A stretch of 64,000 bases of DNA from Kitasatospora mediocidica KCTC 9733 (lineage in GTDB: Bacteria > Actinomycetota > Actinomycetes > Streptomycetales > Streptomycetaceae), in the NCBI RefSeq assembly GCF_000744225.1, contig NZ_JQLN01000004.1, positions 186,001-250,000 of the forward strand, in the 5' to 3' direction. How positions within the stretch are numbered: the stretch's first letter is position 1; each line of letters begins with the position of its first letter. The notes beneath the pieces are model-generated. The model worked only from the letters and a program-made list of their open reading frames with translations. It had not been told where the DNA came from and searched no databases. Shown piece after piece: positions 55,363 through 64,000 of the stretch. Position numbers and translations under genes: made by a program.

Positions 55363-57584
55363 GCGGCATCGGCATCGGCATCGGCGCGGACCACGAGGAC
55401 CACGAGGGCTACGAGGGCTACGAGGGCTACGCGGAGAACGACACGCACATCGCCGTCGTCGGCATGGCCTGCCGGCTCCCCGGTGCCACGACGCCCGAGG
55501 AGTACTGGGCGAACCTGGTCGCCGGCGTGGACTCGGTCCGGCCCTTCACCGCACAGGAGCTGCGGGAGTGGGGGCAGGACCCGGCACTGCTCAACGACCC
55601 GCGCTACGTCCCGATGCACGGATCGGTCGACGGCATCGGGGAGTTCGACGCGGACTTCTTCCAGTTCTCCGGCCGTGACGCCACCCTGCTCAACCCGCAG
55701 CACCAGATGTTCCTGGAGTGCGCCTGGGAGGCCCTGGAGCGGGCCGGCTACGACCCCCGCGCCGTCCCCGGCACGGTGGGCGTCTTCGCGGGCGCGGGCC
55801 GCAACGGCTACGCCTCGGTCGTCCAGTCCCAGGCGGACCGCTTCCCCGGCGTGGACGACCTGGCGCTGAACCTGGCCAACGAGCCCGAGCACCTCGCCAC
55901 CCGGGTGTCGTACAAGCTCGGCCTGACCGGGCCCAGCATGACCGTGATGACGGCCTGCTCGACCTCCCTGGTGGCCGTCCACGAGGCGAGCCGGGCCCTG
56001 CTGGCCGGCGAGTGCGACATGGCGCTGGCCGGCGGCGTCTCGCTGCGGCTGCCGCGTTCGGGCTACTGGTACCGGGAGGGCGGCACGATGTCGCCGGACG
56101 GGCGCTGCCGCACCTTCTCCTGGAACGCCCGCGGCATCGTGGCCGGCGACGGCGCCGGCGTCGTCGTGCTGCGCCGGGCGCAGGATGCGATCGACGACGG
56201 CGACCATGTGCACGCCGTGATCCGCGGCTCCGCGGTGAACAACGACGGTCACCACCGCGCGGGCTTCACCGCGCCCAGCGTCCGGGGCCAGGCGGAGGTG
56301 ATCCGGCTGGCACACACCGCGGCCGAGGTCAGCCCCGCGTCGATCTCCTACGTCGAGGCGCACGGCACCGGGACCCCGGTGGGCGACCCGATCGAGGTCA
56401 CCGCGCTGACCCAGGCGTTCCGCACCGCCCCGGTGCCGGACGGCTCGATCGCGCTGGGCTCGGTCAAGACGAACATCGGCCACACCGACACCGCCGCCGG
56501 CGTCGCCGGGCTGATCAAGACCGTCCTCGCGCTGGAGCACCGGACGATCCCCGCCACGCTGCACTTCGACGGCCCCAACCCGGTCATCGACTTCGCCGAC
56601 ACCCCCTTCACCGTGCAGACCGAGAACCGGAGTTGGGAGTCCGCGGGTGCGCCCCGACGGGCCGGGGTCAGCTCCTTCGGCATCGGCGGGACGAACGCGC
56701 ACGTGGTGCTGGAGGAGGCCCCGGGCGCCGACCGGCCGGCCGCAGCGAGCGGCAGCCGGCTGCTCGTGCTCTCCGCCCGGACACCCGAGGCGCTCGATGC
56801 GATGGCTCTGCGGCTGGCCGAACACCTGCGCCGGACACCGGAGTTGTCATTGGCCGAGGTCGCCTGGACGCTGCAGAGCGGACGGCACGCCTTCGCCCAC
56901 CGCCGGTACCTGGTCTGCGCCGACACCGCGCAGGCGGTCGAGGCGCTGTCCGCCGCGGCGCCGGCGCCGTCCGCCGCCGTCCCCGCACCGGCCCCCGAAC
57001 AGCTGCCGCGCGAGCTCGACCGGGCGGCGGCCGGCGAACTGTCCGAGCCTGAACTCGCCACCCTGCTCGACACGGTGGGACGGCTGTGGCAGGACGGCGC
57101 GCCGATCGACTGGTCCCGTCTGCACGGCGACGCACCGCGCCGCCGGGTGCCGCTGCCCAGCTACCCGTTCGAGCGCCGGACCCACCTGGTCAAGCCCGAG
57201 CCGTTCGCCTGCGCGGAAGCGGAAGCGGGTGCGGGCGCGGTCGCGGGCGCAGCGGCGGATGTGGCGGCGGATGTGGCGGTGAACGGGGCGGCGGACGTGG
57301 CAGCACCGGAGGCCGCCTCGGTCGAGGAGCAGCTCGCGGTGCTCTTCGGCAAGGTGCTGGGCGACAGCGAGGACATCGCCGAGCGGGACTTCTTCGAGCT
57401 CGGCGGCGACTCGCTGACCGCCGTCCAGTTGCTTTCGCTGGTCGAGGACACCTTCGGGGTCTCACCGCCGATGGAGGCGATCTTCGACGCCCCGACGGTC
57501 CCGGAGTTCGCCGCGGTCGTCGTCGAGCTGCTGCACACCCTGAACGCCACCGCGGCGGACAGCGACACCCGGGGGGCCTCGTGA
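55359..57584 (+). CDS. AT-less PKS module, KS-ACP
   Basis: A 741-aa polyketide synthase. The ketosynthase (about 25-445) has Cys in TACSTSLVA (near 199), His in VEAHGTGTPVGDP (near 333) and His in NIGHTDTAAG (near 372). The region after it contains the KS-AT linker (LVLSARTPEALDAMA) and then the post-AT linker (RRRVPLPSYPFERR) but no AT domain between them. An ACP with FFELGGDSLTAVQ (Ser near 684) ends the protein, preceded by an Ala/Val/Asp-rich linker. It would extend the Leu intermediate by one ketide using an acyltransferase supplied in trans. TTG start overlaps the previous stop. The first 25 residues are simple repeats. Confidence 0.88.
55366..55430. repeat. 6- and 9-bp repeats at the start of the PKS gene
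   Basis: GGCATC repeats, then GACCACGAG twice, then GAGGGCTAC three times (55404, 55413, 55422) encode a GIGIGIG and DHEDHEGYEGYEGY leader before the KS. Confidence 0.65.
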
Positions 57585-60500
57585 CGCACACCGAGCAGAA
57601 CGCCGAGCAGCACGCAGACGCGGTCGTGATCGCGCCGACCACCTTCGCCCAGCGGCGGCTCTGGTTCCTGGACCAGTTCACCAACGGCAACAGCGCCTAC
57701 AACCTGGTCTCGGCGCTGCACCTGCGCGGCCCGCTCGACGCCGGCGCGCTGCACCGCGCGCTCCAGCGGATCACCGACCGGCACGAAACGCTGCGCACCA
57801 CCTTCCTGGTCGAGGACGGCGAGCCCTACCAGCGCATCGCGCCCACCCACGCCCTCGCCCTGCCGGTCACCGACCTGACGGCCGTCCCGGCTCCGGAGCG
57901 CACCGCACGGGCCACCGCGCTCGTCGAGGCAGACACCCTGCGCGAGTTCGACCTCACGCAAGGCCCGCTGATCCGAACCAGCCTGCTGCGCCTGGACGTC
58001 GAGGAACATGTGCTCGCGGTGGTCTGCCACCACAGCATCTGCGACGGCTGGTCGATGGGCCGCCTCCACCTGGAGCTGTCCGCGCTCTACACCGCCGAGT
58101 CGACCGGAGCCGACGCGGGGCTCGACCCGCTGCCGATGCAGTTCGGCCAGTACGCGGAGCTCGAACGCAAGGAGTTGCTGAGCCTCAAGGCCCAGGAGTC
58201 GCTGGACCGGCTGCGGGAACGGCTGGCGGGAGCGCCGGCCGTGCTCGAACTGCCCACCAGTCACTCCCGGCCCGCCGTCCAGGGCTTCGCCGGGGCGACC
58301 TTGGACCTGCCGCTGGAGCCCGAGCTCTGGCAGGCGGTCGCGACGACCGCGCGACAGCACCGGGTCACCCCCTTCATGACCCTGCTCTCCGCCTTCGGGG
58401 TGCTGCTCTCCCGGCTCTGCGGCACCCAGGACCTGGTGATCGGGAGCCCCTCCGCCGGACGCAGCGGCACGGCCGTCGAGCCGCTGATCGGGATGTTCGT
58501 CAACACCCTGCCGTTGCGCCTGGACCTGTCCGGCGACCCGGACTTCGCCGAGCTGCTGCTACGCACCCGTCGCGGCACGCTGGCCGCCTTCGCCGACCAG
58601 GGGGTGCCGCTGGAACAGCTGGTGAGCGCCCTGGAGTTGGACCGCGCGGCCAGTCACGACCCGCTCTTCCAGACCATGTTCGCACTCCAGCAGCCACTGT
58701 CCGTACCGCAGTTGGACAACCTGACGGTGGAGGTGCTGCCGGTCCGCCCGCCGACCACCTTCACCGACCTGTGGTTGGAGATCCGCCCGGGCGGCGACGG
58801 CGCCACGGCGACCTTCCGCTACCGGACCGAGCTGTTCGACGCGCCGACCGTGCAGCGCATCGCGCAGCAGTACCGCAACCTGCTGCGGGCGGCGGTCGAG
58901 GCGCCGCAGACGAAGACCTCCGCCCTCTCGCTGTTGTCCGAGGAGGAGGCCGACCAGCTCCTGCACGGGTGGAGCCGCACCGGCGACCCGCACCCCTGGG
59001 ACGGTCCGGTCCACCGGCAGATCGAGCGCCAGGCCGCCCGTACACCGGAGGCGACCGCGGTCGTCTTTGAATCCACCCGGCTGAGCTACGCCGAGCTGAC
59101 CGCCCGGACCGGGCAGATCGCCCGGCGGATCTCCGAGCACGGCGGCGGCCCGCGCACCGTGGTCGCGCTCTGCCTGCCGCGTGGCGTCGAGCTGGTGCCC
59201 TCGATCCTGGCCGTGCTGAGCGGCGGCGGTGCCTATCTGCCGTTGTCGCCGGAGGACCCGCCGGGGCGGCTGGCCCACCTGGTCCAACTCTCCGGCGCCA
59301 CCCATGTGCTCACCACCGGCGAGCTGGCCGGCGCGTTCGCGCGGACCGGTGTCCCGGTGCTGGCCGTGGACACCGGCGAGGCCGAGGGCGGGGCCCAGGT
59401 CACTGCCGAGGTCGAGGTCGAGCCGGACGATCTGGCGTACGTGATCTACACCTCCGGCTCCACCGGCGAGCCGAAGGCGGTGGGCGTCCCGCACCGCGGG
59501 CTGGCCAACCGGATCCACTGCCTGCAGGACGCCCAGCGCCTCACCCCGCAGGACCGGGTGCTGCAGAAGACCCCGTACACCTTCGACGTCTCGGTGTGGG
59601 AGCTGCTCTGGCCGCTCACGGTCGGCGCCACCCTGGTGGTCGCCGAGCCCGGCGGGCACCGCGACCCGGCCTACCTGGTCGACCTGATCGAACGCGAGGC
59701 GATCACCACCGTGCACTTCGTGCCGCCGATGCTGGAGGTCTTCCTCGACCAGCCCGACCTGCACCGGTGCGTCTCGCTGCAACGGGTGCTGTGCAGCGGG
59801 CAGGCACTGCCCGCCCAGCTGCGCGACCGCTGCCTGGACCGGCTGCCGGTGCGGCTGTCCAACTTCTACGGCCCCACCGAGGCCTCGATCGAGGTGACCG
59901 AGTGGGAGTGCCCGCCGCAGATGCCCGGCTCGGCCGTCGCGGCCGGCGCGCGCGACGCCCGGGTGCCGATCGGACGCCCGATCGCCGGCGTCGAGGTGTA
60001 CGTCCTGGACGACCTGCTGCGCCCGGTGCCGGTCGGCCTGCCGGGTGAATTGTTCCTCGGCGGCGTCGCGCTGGCCCGCGGCTACCTGGGCCGCCCCGAG
60101 CTGACGGCCGACCGCTTCGTGCCGCACCCGTACAGCCGCACGCCCGGTGCCCGGCTGTACCGTACCGGCGACCTGGTCCGCTGGCGGGCCGACGCCACCA
60201 TCGACTTCCTGGGCCGCAACGACCACCAGCTGAAGGTCCGCGGCTTCCGGATCGAGCCGGGCGAGATCGAGAACGCCCTACGCGGCCACCCCGGCGTACA
60301 GGACGCCATCGTCACCACCACCGTCGCCGGCACTCCCGGGGCCGAACCCGCCCTGACCGCCTACCTGGTGAGGACCGGGCCGGCCGGCGAGGACGGGCCG
60401 GCCGAGGAGGCGTTCACCGCCGCGCTGCGCGAGTGGCTGCTCGACCGGCTGCCCCGGTACATGCTCCCCGGTTACCTCGTGGTGCTGCCGCACTTCCCGC

Positions 60501-60805
60501 TCAATGCGAGCGGCAAGGTCGACCGCGCGGCCCTTCCGCTCCCCCAACTGAACCGTCCTGAACGGCTGCTGAGGCCGCGCGACGAGCTGGAGCGGATCCT
60601 GACCGACATCTGGAGCCAGGTACTGGGACGCCGGGAGACCGGCATCGGCGAGGACTTCTTCGAGATCGGCGGCGACTCGCTGAAGAGCATCCAGGTGGTG
60701 CACCGCGCCCGTGAGGCCGGGCTGAAGCTCAGCGTCAGCCAGCTCTTCCACCACCCGACGGTCGAGGAACTCGCCGCCCAGCTGCGGCAGGAGCCGACGC
60801 AGTGA
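57581..60805 (+). CDS. NRPS, C-A-PCP module, serine-like code
   Basis: A 1074-aa synthetase. The condensation domain has HHSICDG near residue 148. The adenylation domain has YVIYTSGSTG near 619; its specificity residues read D-V-W-H-L-S-F-I-E-K, eight of ten shared with serine codes such as D-V-W-H-L-S-L-I-D-K. The two changes (Phe and Glu) may widen or alter the pocket, so serine is the best but not the only guess. The PCP has DFFEIGGDSLKSIQ near residue 1030. GTG 57581 overlaps the stop of the PKS gene, so the genes are translationally coupled. No TE domain is present. Confidence 0.88.
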   Translation: MTHTEQNAEQHADAVVIAPTTFAQRRLWFLDQFTNGNSAYNLVSALHLRGPLDAGALHRALQRITDRHETLRTTFLVEDGEPYQRIAPTHALALPVTDLTAVPAPERTARATALVEADTLREFDLTQGPLIRTSLLRLDVEEHVLAVVCHHSICDGWSMGRLHLELSALYTAESTGADAGLDPLPMQFGQYAELERKELLSLKAQESLDRLRERLAGAPAVLELPTSHSRPAVQGFAGATLDLPLEPELWQAVATTARQHRVTPFMTLLSAFGVLLSRLCGTQDLVIGSPSAGRSGTAVEPLIGMFVNTLPLRLDLSGDPDFAELLLRTRRGTLAAFADQGVPLEQLVSALELDRAASHDPLFQTMFALQQPLSVPQLDNLTVEVLPVRPPTTFTDLWLEIRPGGDGATATFRYRTELFDAPTVQRIAQQYRNLLRAAVEAPQTKTSALSLLSEEEADQLLHGWSRTGDPHPWDGPVHRQIERQAARTPEATAVVFESTRLSYAELTARTGQIARRISEHGGGPRTVVALCLPRGVELVPSILAVLSGGGAYLPLSPEDPPGRLAHLVQLSGATHVLTTGELAGAFARTGVPVLAVDTGEAEGGAQVTAEVEVEPDDLAYVIYTSGSTGEPKAVGVPHRGLANRIHCLQDAQRLTPQDRVLQKTPYTFDVSVWELLWPLTVGATLVVAEPGGHRDPAYLVDLIEREAITTVHFVPPMLEVFLDQPDLHRCVSLQRVLCSGQALPAQLRDRCLDRLPVRLSNFYGPTEASIEVTEWECPPQMPGSAVAAGARDARVPIGRPIAGVEVYVLDDLLRPVPVGLPGELFLGGVALARGYLGRPELTADRFVPHPYSRTPGARLYRTGDLVRWRADATIDFLGRNDHQLKVRGFRIEPGEIENALRGHPGVQDAIVTTTVAGTPGAEPALTAYLVRTGPAGEDGPAEEAFTAALREWLLDRLPRYMLPGYLVVLPHFPLNASGKVDRAALPLPQLNRPERLLRPRDELERILTDIWSQVLGRRETGIGEDFFEIGGDSLKSIQVVHRAREAGLKLSVSQLFHHPTVEELAAQLRQEPTQ

Positions 60806-61578
60806 CCTTACGCACAGGGCTGGTTGCCGCCGGGCGCAGCCGGTGGCTGCTGCGGTTCCCACCGCGCCCGCAGGCCCGGATACGCCTGCTCTGCCTGCCC
60901 GGGGCCGGCGCCGCCGCCTCGGTGTTCCGCTCCTGGTTCGAGCTGCTGCCCCCCGAAGTCGAGGTCTGCGCGGTCCAGTTGCCCGGACGCGGCGCACGGC
61001 TGCGGGAGGTTCCGTACACCGCGATGGAACCGCTGGCCGACGCCCTGGCCGAGGCGGTACGGGCCGAACCGCCGCTCCCGACGGTGATCTTCGGGCACAG
61101 TCTCGGCTCAGTGGTCGGCTTCGAGCTGGCCGACCGGCTCGCTCGCGACCCCGCCCACACCCCGCTCTCCCTGGTGGCGGCGGCGCACCAGGCCCCGGGG
61201 CTCGGCAGCGCGGGCCTGCCCTACCACCTGCTGCCCGCGTCGGAGCTGGCCGAGGTGATGGTCCGGCTCGGCGGCACCCCCCGGGAGGTGCTGGCGAAGC
61301 CGGAGCTGCTGCGGCTGACACTGCCCTCGATCCGGGCGGACTTCGAGCTGGACTACAGCTACCGCCACCGGGTGCGCCCACCGCTGGCCGTCCCGATCAG
61401 CGTCTTCGGCGGCACCGAGGACCGCACCGTCTCGGTGCCCGAACTCGCCGCCTGGAGCGCGCACACCAGCTCCGCCTTCAGCCTGCGGATGCTGCCCGGC
61501 GACCACTTCTTCCCCACCGGCCCGAGCGGCGCCGAGATGCTCGCGCAGGTCCGGGCGGACCTGCTCCAGCACGTCTGA
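60802..61578 (+). CDS. Type II thioesterase
   Basis: Editing thioesterase of 258 aa that removes wrong or stalled acyl groups from carrier proteins. The alpha/beta-hydrolase motifs are [11 protein letters not shown], nucleophile [11 protein letters not shown] (near residue 98) and the late His in [11 protein letters not shown] 60802 overlaps the NRPS stop. Codon 3 is TTA (60808-60810), a possible bldA checkpoint in the middle of the operon. It does not look like a chain-releasing type I domain. Confidence 0.87.
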   Translation: MTLRTGLVAAGRSRWLLRFPPRPQARIRLLCLPGAGAAASVFRSWFELLPPEVEVCAVQLPGRGARLREVPYTAMEPLADALAEAVRAEPPLPTVIFGHSLGSVVGFELADRLARDPAHTPLSLVAAAHQAPGLGSAGLPYHLLPASELAEVMVRLGGTPREVLAKPELLRLTLPSIRADFELDYSYRHRVRPPLAVPISVFGGTEDRTVSVPELAAWSAHTSSAFSLRMLPGDHFFPTGPSGAEMLAQVRADLLQHV

Positions 61579-61618
61579 GCGGTGCCACCGGGCACCCCAT
61601 CACACAAGGAGAGTCGAG

Positions 61619-61807
61619 ATGTTCGAGGACGGCGACGACCGCCAGTACCTCGTGGTGCGCAACCACGAGGAGCAGTACTCCGTCTGGCCCGAGGGCCGCG
61701 AGCTCCCGGCCGGCTGGGAGGGCGTCGGGGTCAGTGGCGACAAGGCCGCCTGCCTGGCCCACATCAAGGAGGTCTGGACGGACCTGCGTCCGCTCAGCCT
61801 GCGCTGA
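61619..61807 (+). CDS. MbtH-like protein
   Basis: A 62-aa chaperone and activator of adenylation domains. The three conserved Trp are present and the family core [15 protein letters not shown] and the end [13 protein letters not shown] are clear. MbtH proteins bind A domains and are often required for their solubility. AAGGAGAG lies before the ATG. It is likely needed by one or more of the three A domains here. Confidence 0.92.
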   Translation: MFEDGDDRQYLVVRNHEEQYSVWPEGRELPAGWEGVGVSGDKAACLAHIKEVWTDLRPLSLR

Positions 61808-61885
61808 CCGCCCGGCCGATCGTCGCATCACCGCACGGCCGCAAGCACCGCACAGCCGTCATCACCGAGGAGTGGAACAACTACC

Positions 61886-63466
61886 GTGCCGTCCGAACTC
61901 TGCCTTCACCAGGTTTTCTCGGCCCAGGCGGCCCTGCGGCCGGACGCCCCGGCCGTGTCCGATCCGGACGAACAGCTGACATATCGTCAACTCGACGAGC
62001 GGGCCGACCGGCTGGCCGCTGCGATCCTGCGCCGCGTCCCCGGGCCCGGCGCACGGGTCGGCCTCCACCTGCGGCGTGGCAACGCGGTGGTGGTGGCCAT
62101 CCTGGCGGTGCTGAAGGCCGGTTGCAGCTACGTGCCGCTCGACCCGTCCTACCCCGCCGATCGGGTGCGCTTCATGGCCGAGGACGCCGCGGTGGACCTC
62201 GTCCTGACCGACCCCGGCAGCGACGGCGCGCCCGCCGTGGGCGAGTTGCTGGCCCTGGACGCCGCCCTCTGGGCACCGGACGCGCCCCGAGCCAAAGAGG
62301 TGGCCGTGACGCCGGATGCGCCGGCCTACGTGATCTACACCTCGGGCTCCAGCGGCACCCCCAAGGGCGTCGAGGTCTCGCACCGCAACGTGACGGCCCT
62401 GTTGGAGGCCTGCGACCGGGTACTGGAACTCGACGGCGACGACGTGTGGACGCTCTTCCACTCCTACTGCTTCGACTTCTCGGTCTGGGAGATGTGGGGA
62501 GCGCTGGCGCACGGCGCCAAGCTCGTCGTGGTGCCGGCCGAGGTCGCCCGGCTGCCCGAATCGACGCTGGAACTGCTGCGCGCCGAGGGCGTCACCGTCC
62601 TCAACCAGGTGCCCTCGGTCTTCCGCTACCTCTCCCGGGCCGGCACCGACCCGCTGGACGCCGACGAGTCGGCCGCGCCGCTCCCGCTGCGCTACGTGAT
62701 CTTCGGCGGCGAGGTGGTGGACGTCGACGCGGTCCGCGAGTGGCGCCAGTTCCACGGCCCGGCCACCGGGTTCGTCAACATGTACGGCATCACCGAGACC
62801 ACCGTCTTCTCCACCTGCCGGCACCTGCTCCCGGCCGAGCTGGACGCACCGGTCGGCTCGGCGGCTCCCGAGGGGGCCGCCGACCCGGCGCTCAACATCG
62901 GACTGCCGCTGGACGGCTTCGAGTTGGCCCTGCTCACCGAGGAGGGCAAGCCGGCGCTGCCCGGTGAGGTCGGTGAAATCCACCTCGCCGGACCGCAGTT
63001 GGCGATCGGCTACCTGGACCGCGCGGAACTGACCGCCGAGCGCTACCCGCTGCTCTCACCGGACGGCGCGGCCCCCCGCCGCTACTACCGCAGCGGCGAC
63101 CTCGGGGTGGCCCGGGCGGACGGCAGCGTCGAGTACGCCGGGCGCGCGGACGACCAGGTCAAGGTCAACGGGTACCGGATCGAGATCGGCGAGGTCGAGT
63201 CCGCGTTGCGCGGCGCGCCGGACGTGGCCGACCTGGTGGTGGTGCCCGTCACCAGCCGGATCGGCGAACGGCAGCTGGTGGCCTTCTACACCCTCCCGGA
63301 CGGCGCCGCCGGGCCCGCGGCCGCCGTGGCCGAGCAGTTGGCCGCGCACGCCCGGGCCGCGCTGCCGGTCTTCATGGTCCCCGGCCGGTTCGTCCACGTC
63401 CCCGCGCTGCCGCTGAGCCCCTCGGGAAAGACCGACAGGCGCGCTCTCGCCGAGCAGCTCCGCTAA
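61886..63466 (+). CDS. Free-standing adenylation domain, threonine-like code
   Basis: A 526-aa amino-acid-activating enzyme with no carrier. A3 is YVIYTSGSSG near residue 148. The specificity residues read D-F-W-N-I-G-M-V-F-K, nine of ten as in the threonine code D-F-W-N-I-G-M-V-H-K, so Thr or a close analogue is likely; His to Phe at the ninth position may favour a more hydrophobic side chain. The catalytic Lys is in LSPSGKTDRRAL. It probably loads the free carrier protein encoded at 51702. GTG 61886 has GAGGAG about 14 bases upstream, which is long. Confidence 0.87.
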   Translation: MPSELCLHQVFSAQAALRPDAPAVSDPDEQLTYRQLDERADRLAAAILRRVPGPGARVGLHLRRGNAVVVAILAVLKAGCSYVPLDPSYPADRVRFMAEDAAVDLVLTDPGSDGAPAVGELLALDAALWAPDAPRAKEVAVTPDAPAYVIYTSGSSGTPKGVEVSHRNVTALLEACDRVLELDGDDVWTLFHSYCFDFSVWEMWGALAHGAKLVVVPAEVARLPESTLELLRAEGVTVLNQVPSVFRYLSRAGTDPLDADESAAPLPLRYVIFGGEVVDVDAVREWRQFHGPATGFVNMYGITETTVFSTCRHLLPAELDAPVGSAAPEGAADPALNIGLPLDGFELALLTEEGKPALPGEVGEIHLAGPQLAIGYLDRAELTAERYPLLSPDGAAPRRYYRSGDLGVARADGSVEYAGRADDQVKVNGYRIEIGEVESALRGAPDVADLVVVPVTSRIGERQLVAFYTLPDGAAGPAAAVAEQLAAHARAALPVFMVPGRFVHVPALPLSPSGKTDRRALAEQLR

Positions 63467-63487
63467 CCCGCCACCGAGGAGGACGCA

Positions 63488-64000
63488 TTGGACCGATCCG
63501 TGCCGTCGCACCAGCTTCCCCTGTCGGTCACCCAGGAGGCGATGTGGGTGACCTGGCAGCTCGACCCCGCCAAGTGGGAGCACGTCATCCCGCTCGCGCT
63601 GGAGGTCACCGGAACCGTGGAGCCGTCCAGGCTGCGGGCCGCCTGCGCGCAGCTGTTCCACCGCCACCCCGCGCTGCGGTCGCGGGTGCGGCGCGGCGCG
63701 GACGGGGTGATGTGCCTGGACTGGGCCGACTGCGCCGCCGACGCCGTGGAGGTGACCGTCCGGAGCGTGGACCTGCCGCGGGAGGAGGCTCTCGCGGCGG
63801 CGCGGATCCCGTTCGACCTGGAGCGTGCACCAATCTCCCGGGTGGAGCTGCTGCACGGCCCGGACTGGACCGTCCTGCTGATCACGATCCACCACATCAC
63901 CCTGGACGGCGCCTCGATCCCGGTCCTACTGGACGACCTTCGCCGGGCCTACGCGGGCGAGGAGTTGGCGCCGCCGCCGGAGCTCGCGCCACTCGTCGAG
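63488..64000 (+). CDS. NRPS condensation protein (3' end outside window)
   Basis: About 171 codons of a condensation domain start at TTG 63488 after GGAGG. The N-terminal lobe has LSVTQEAMWVTWQL and the catalytic motif HHITLDG is intact near residue 137, so it should form peptide bonds or another ester or amide bond. It runs off the window, so it may be a free C domain or the start of a larger module. Position after the free A domain fits a module split into separate proteins. Confidence 0.85.
   Translation, partial: MDRSVPSHQLPLSVTQEAMWVTWQLDPAKWEHVIPLALEVTGTVEPSRLRAACAQLFHRHPALRSRVRRGADGVMCLDWADCAADAVEVTVRSVDLPREEALAAARIPFDLERAPISRVELLHGPDWTVLLITIHHITLDGASIPVLLDDLRRAYAGEELAPPPELAPLVE

Overview
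This 64 kb window is GC-rich actinobacterial DNA, almost certainly from a Streptomyces or Kitasatospora relative. Support comes from a strong third-position GC bias, GTG and TTG starts, twin-arginine and lipobox exports, a perfect CebR-type operator, a SigE-family sigma factor, rare TTA codons in a few genes, and an NRPS gene cluster with an MbtH protein. I see no insertion sequence, CRISPR array, plasmid or phage module. All calls come from reading the sequence; no database search was run.

Region 1 (1-3377) is a sugar-uptake locus: a permease (cut by the window edge) and a binding lipoprotein, divergent from a LacI-family repressor, with the 14-bp box TGGGAGCGCTCCCA between them, so probably the cellobiose system cebE/cebF/cebR. 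Region 2 (3400-16624) holds a secreted beta-helix protein with a CBM56-like module, a WD40 propeller protein, an SDR, a tRNA-Ser-like gene with an abnormal anticodon arm, an RNase H, a PadR/FAD-monooxygenase pair with a double operator, a TauE/DUF1634 pair, an acyl-CoA dehydrogenase/FAA-hydrolase pair and a quinone-oxidoreductase-like enzyme.

Region 3 (16810-28733) is mostly cell-surface biology: a lipoprotein, a large secreted BNR-type propeller, a secreted protein with an HExxE-type motif, an excalibur-like protein, and a three-gene locus made of a processive GT2, a GT39-like membrane glycosyltransferase and a GlxA-like copper radical oxidase. Region 4 (28904-40693) has a SigE-family sigma factor with a membrane partner, a GNAT enzyme, a Tat-exported phospholipase C, an M24-like protein, two convergent genes truncated at one junction (5' parts of modA and of a DUF318/ArsP permease), a secreted protein of unknown role, a McrBC restriction pair and a membrane-anchored esterase.

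Region 5 (40820-46318) is a flavin electron-transfer operon: ferric-reductase-like membrane flavoprotein, FMN_bind protein, its ApbE flavin transferase and an OmpR-type two-component pair, followed by a COG4705 membrane protein. Region 6 (46413-50329) has an alpha/beta-hydrolase-CHAD fusion, a lipoprotein and a second HExxE-type secreted protein with a lectin-like propeller.

Region 7 (50487 to the end) is the left part of a biosynthetic gene cluster: a LuxR-type regulator containing a TTA codon, a free carrier protein, C-A-PCP (leucine code), a KS-ACP module without an AT, C-A-PCP (serine-like code), a type II thioesterase with TTA at codon 3, MbtH, a free A domain (threonine-like code) and a condensation protein running off the window. 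A plausible product is a short lipo- or ketide-peptide in which the free A domain loads the free carrier, leucine is added and extended by one ketide unit, and a serine-like residue follows. The extender acyltransferase and the release step are not in view.
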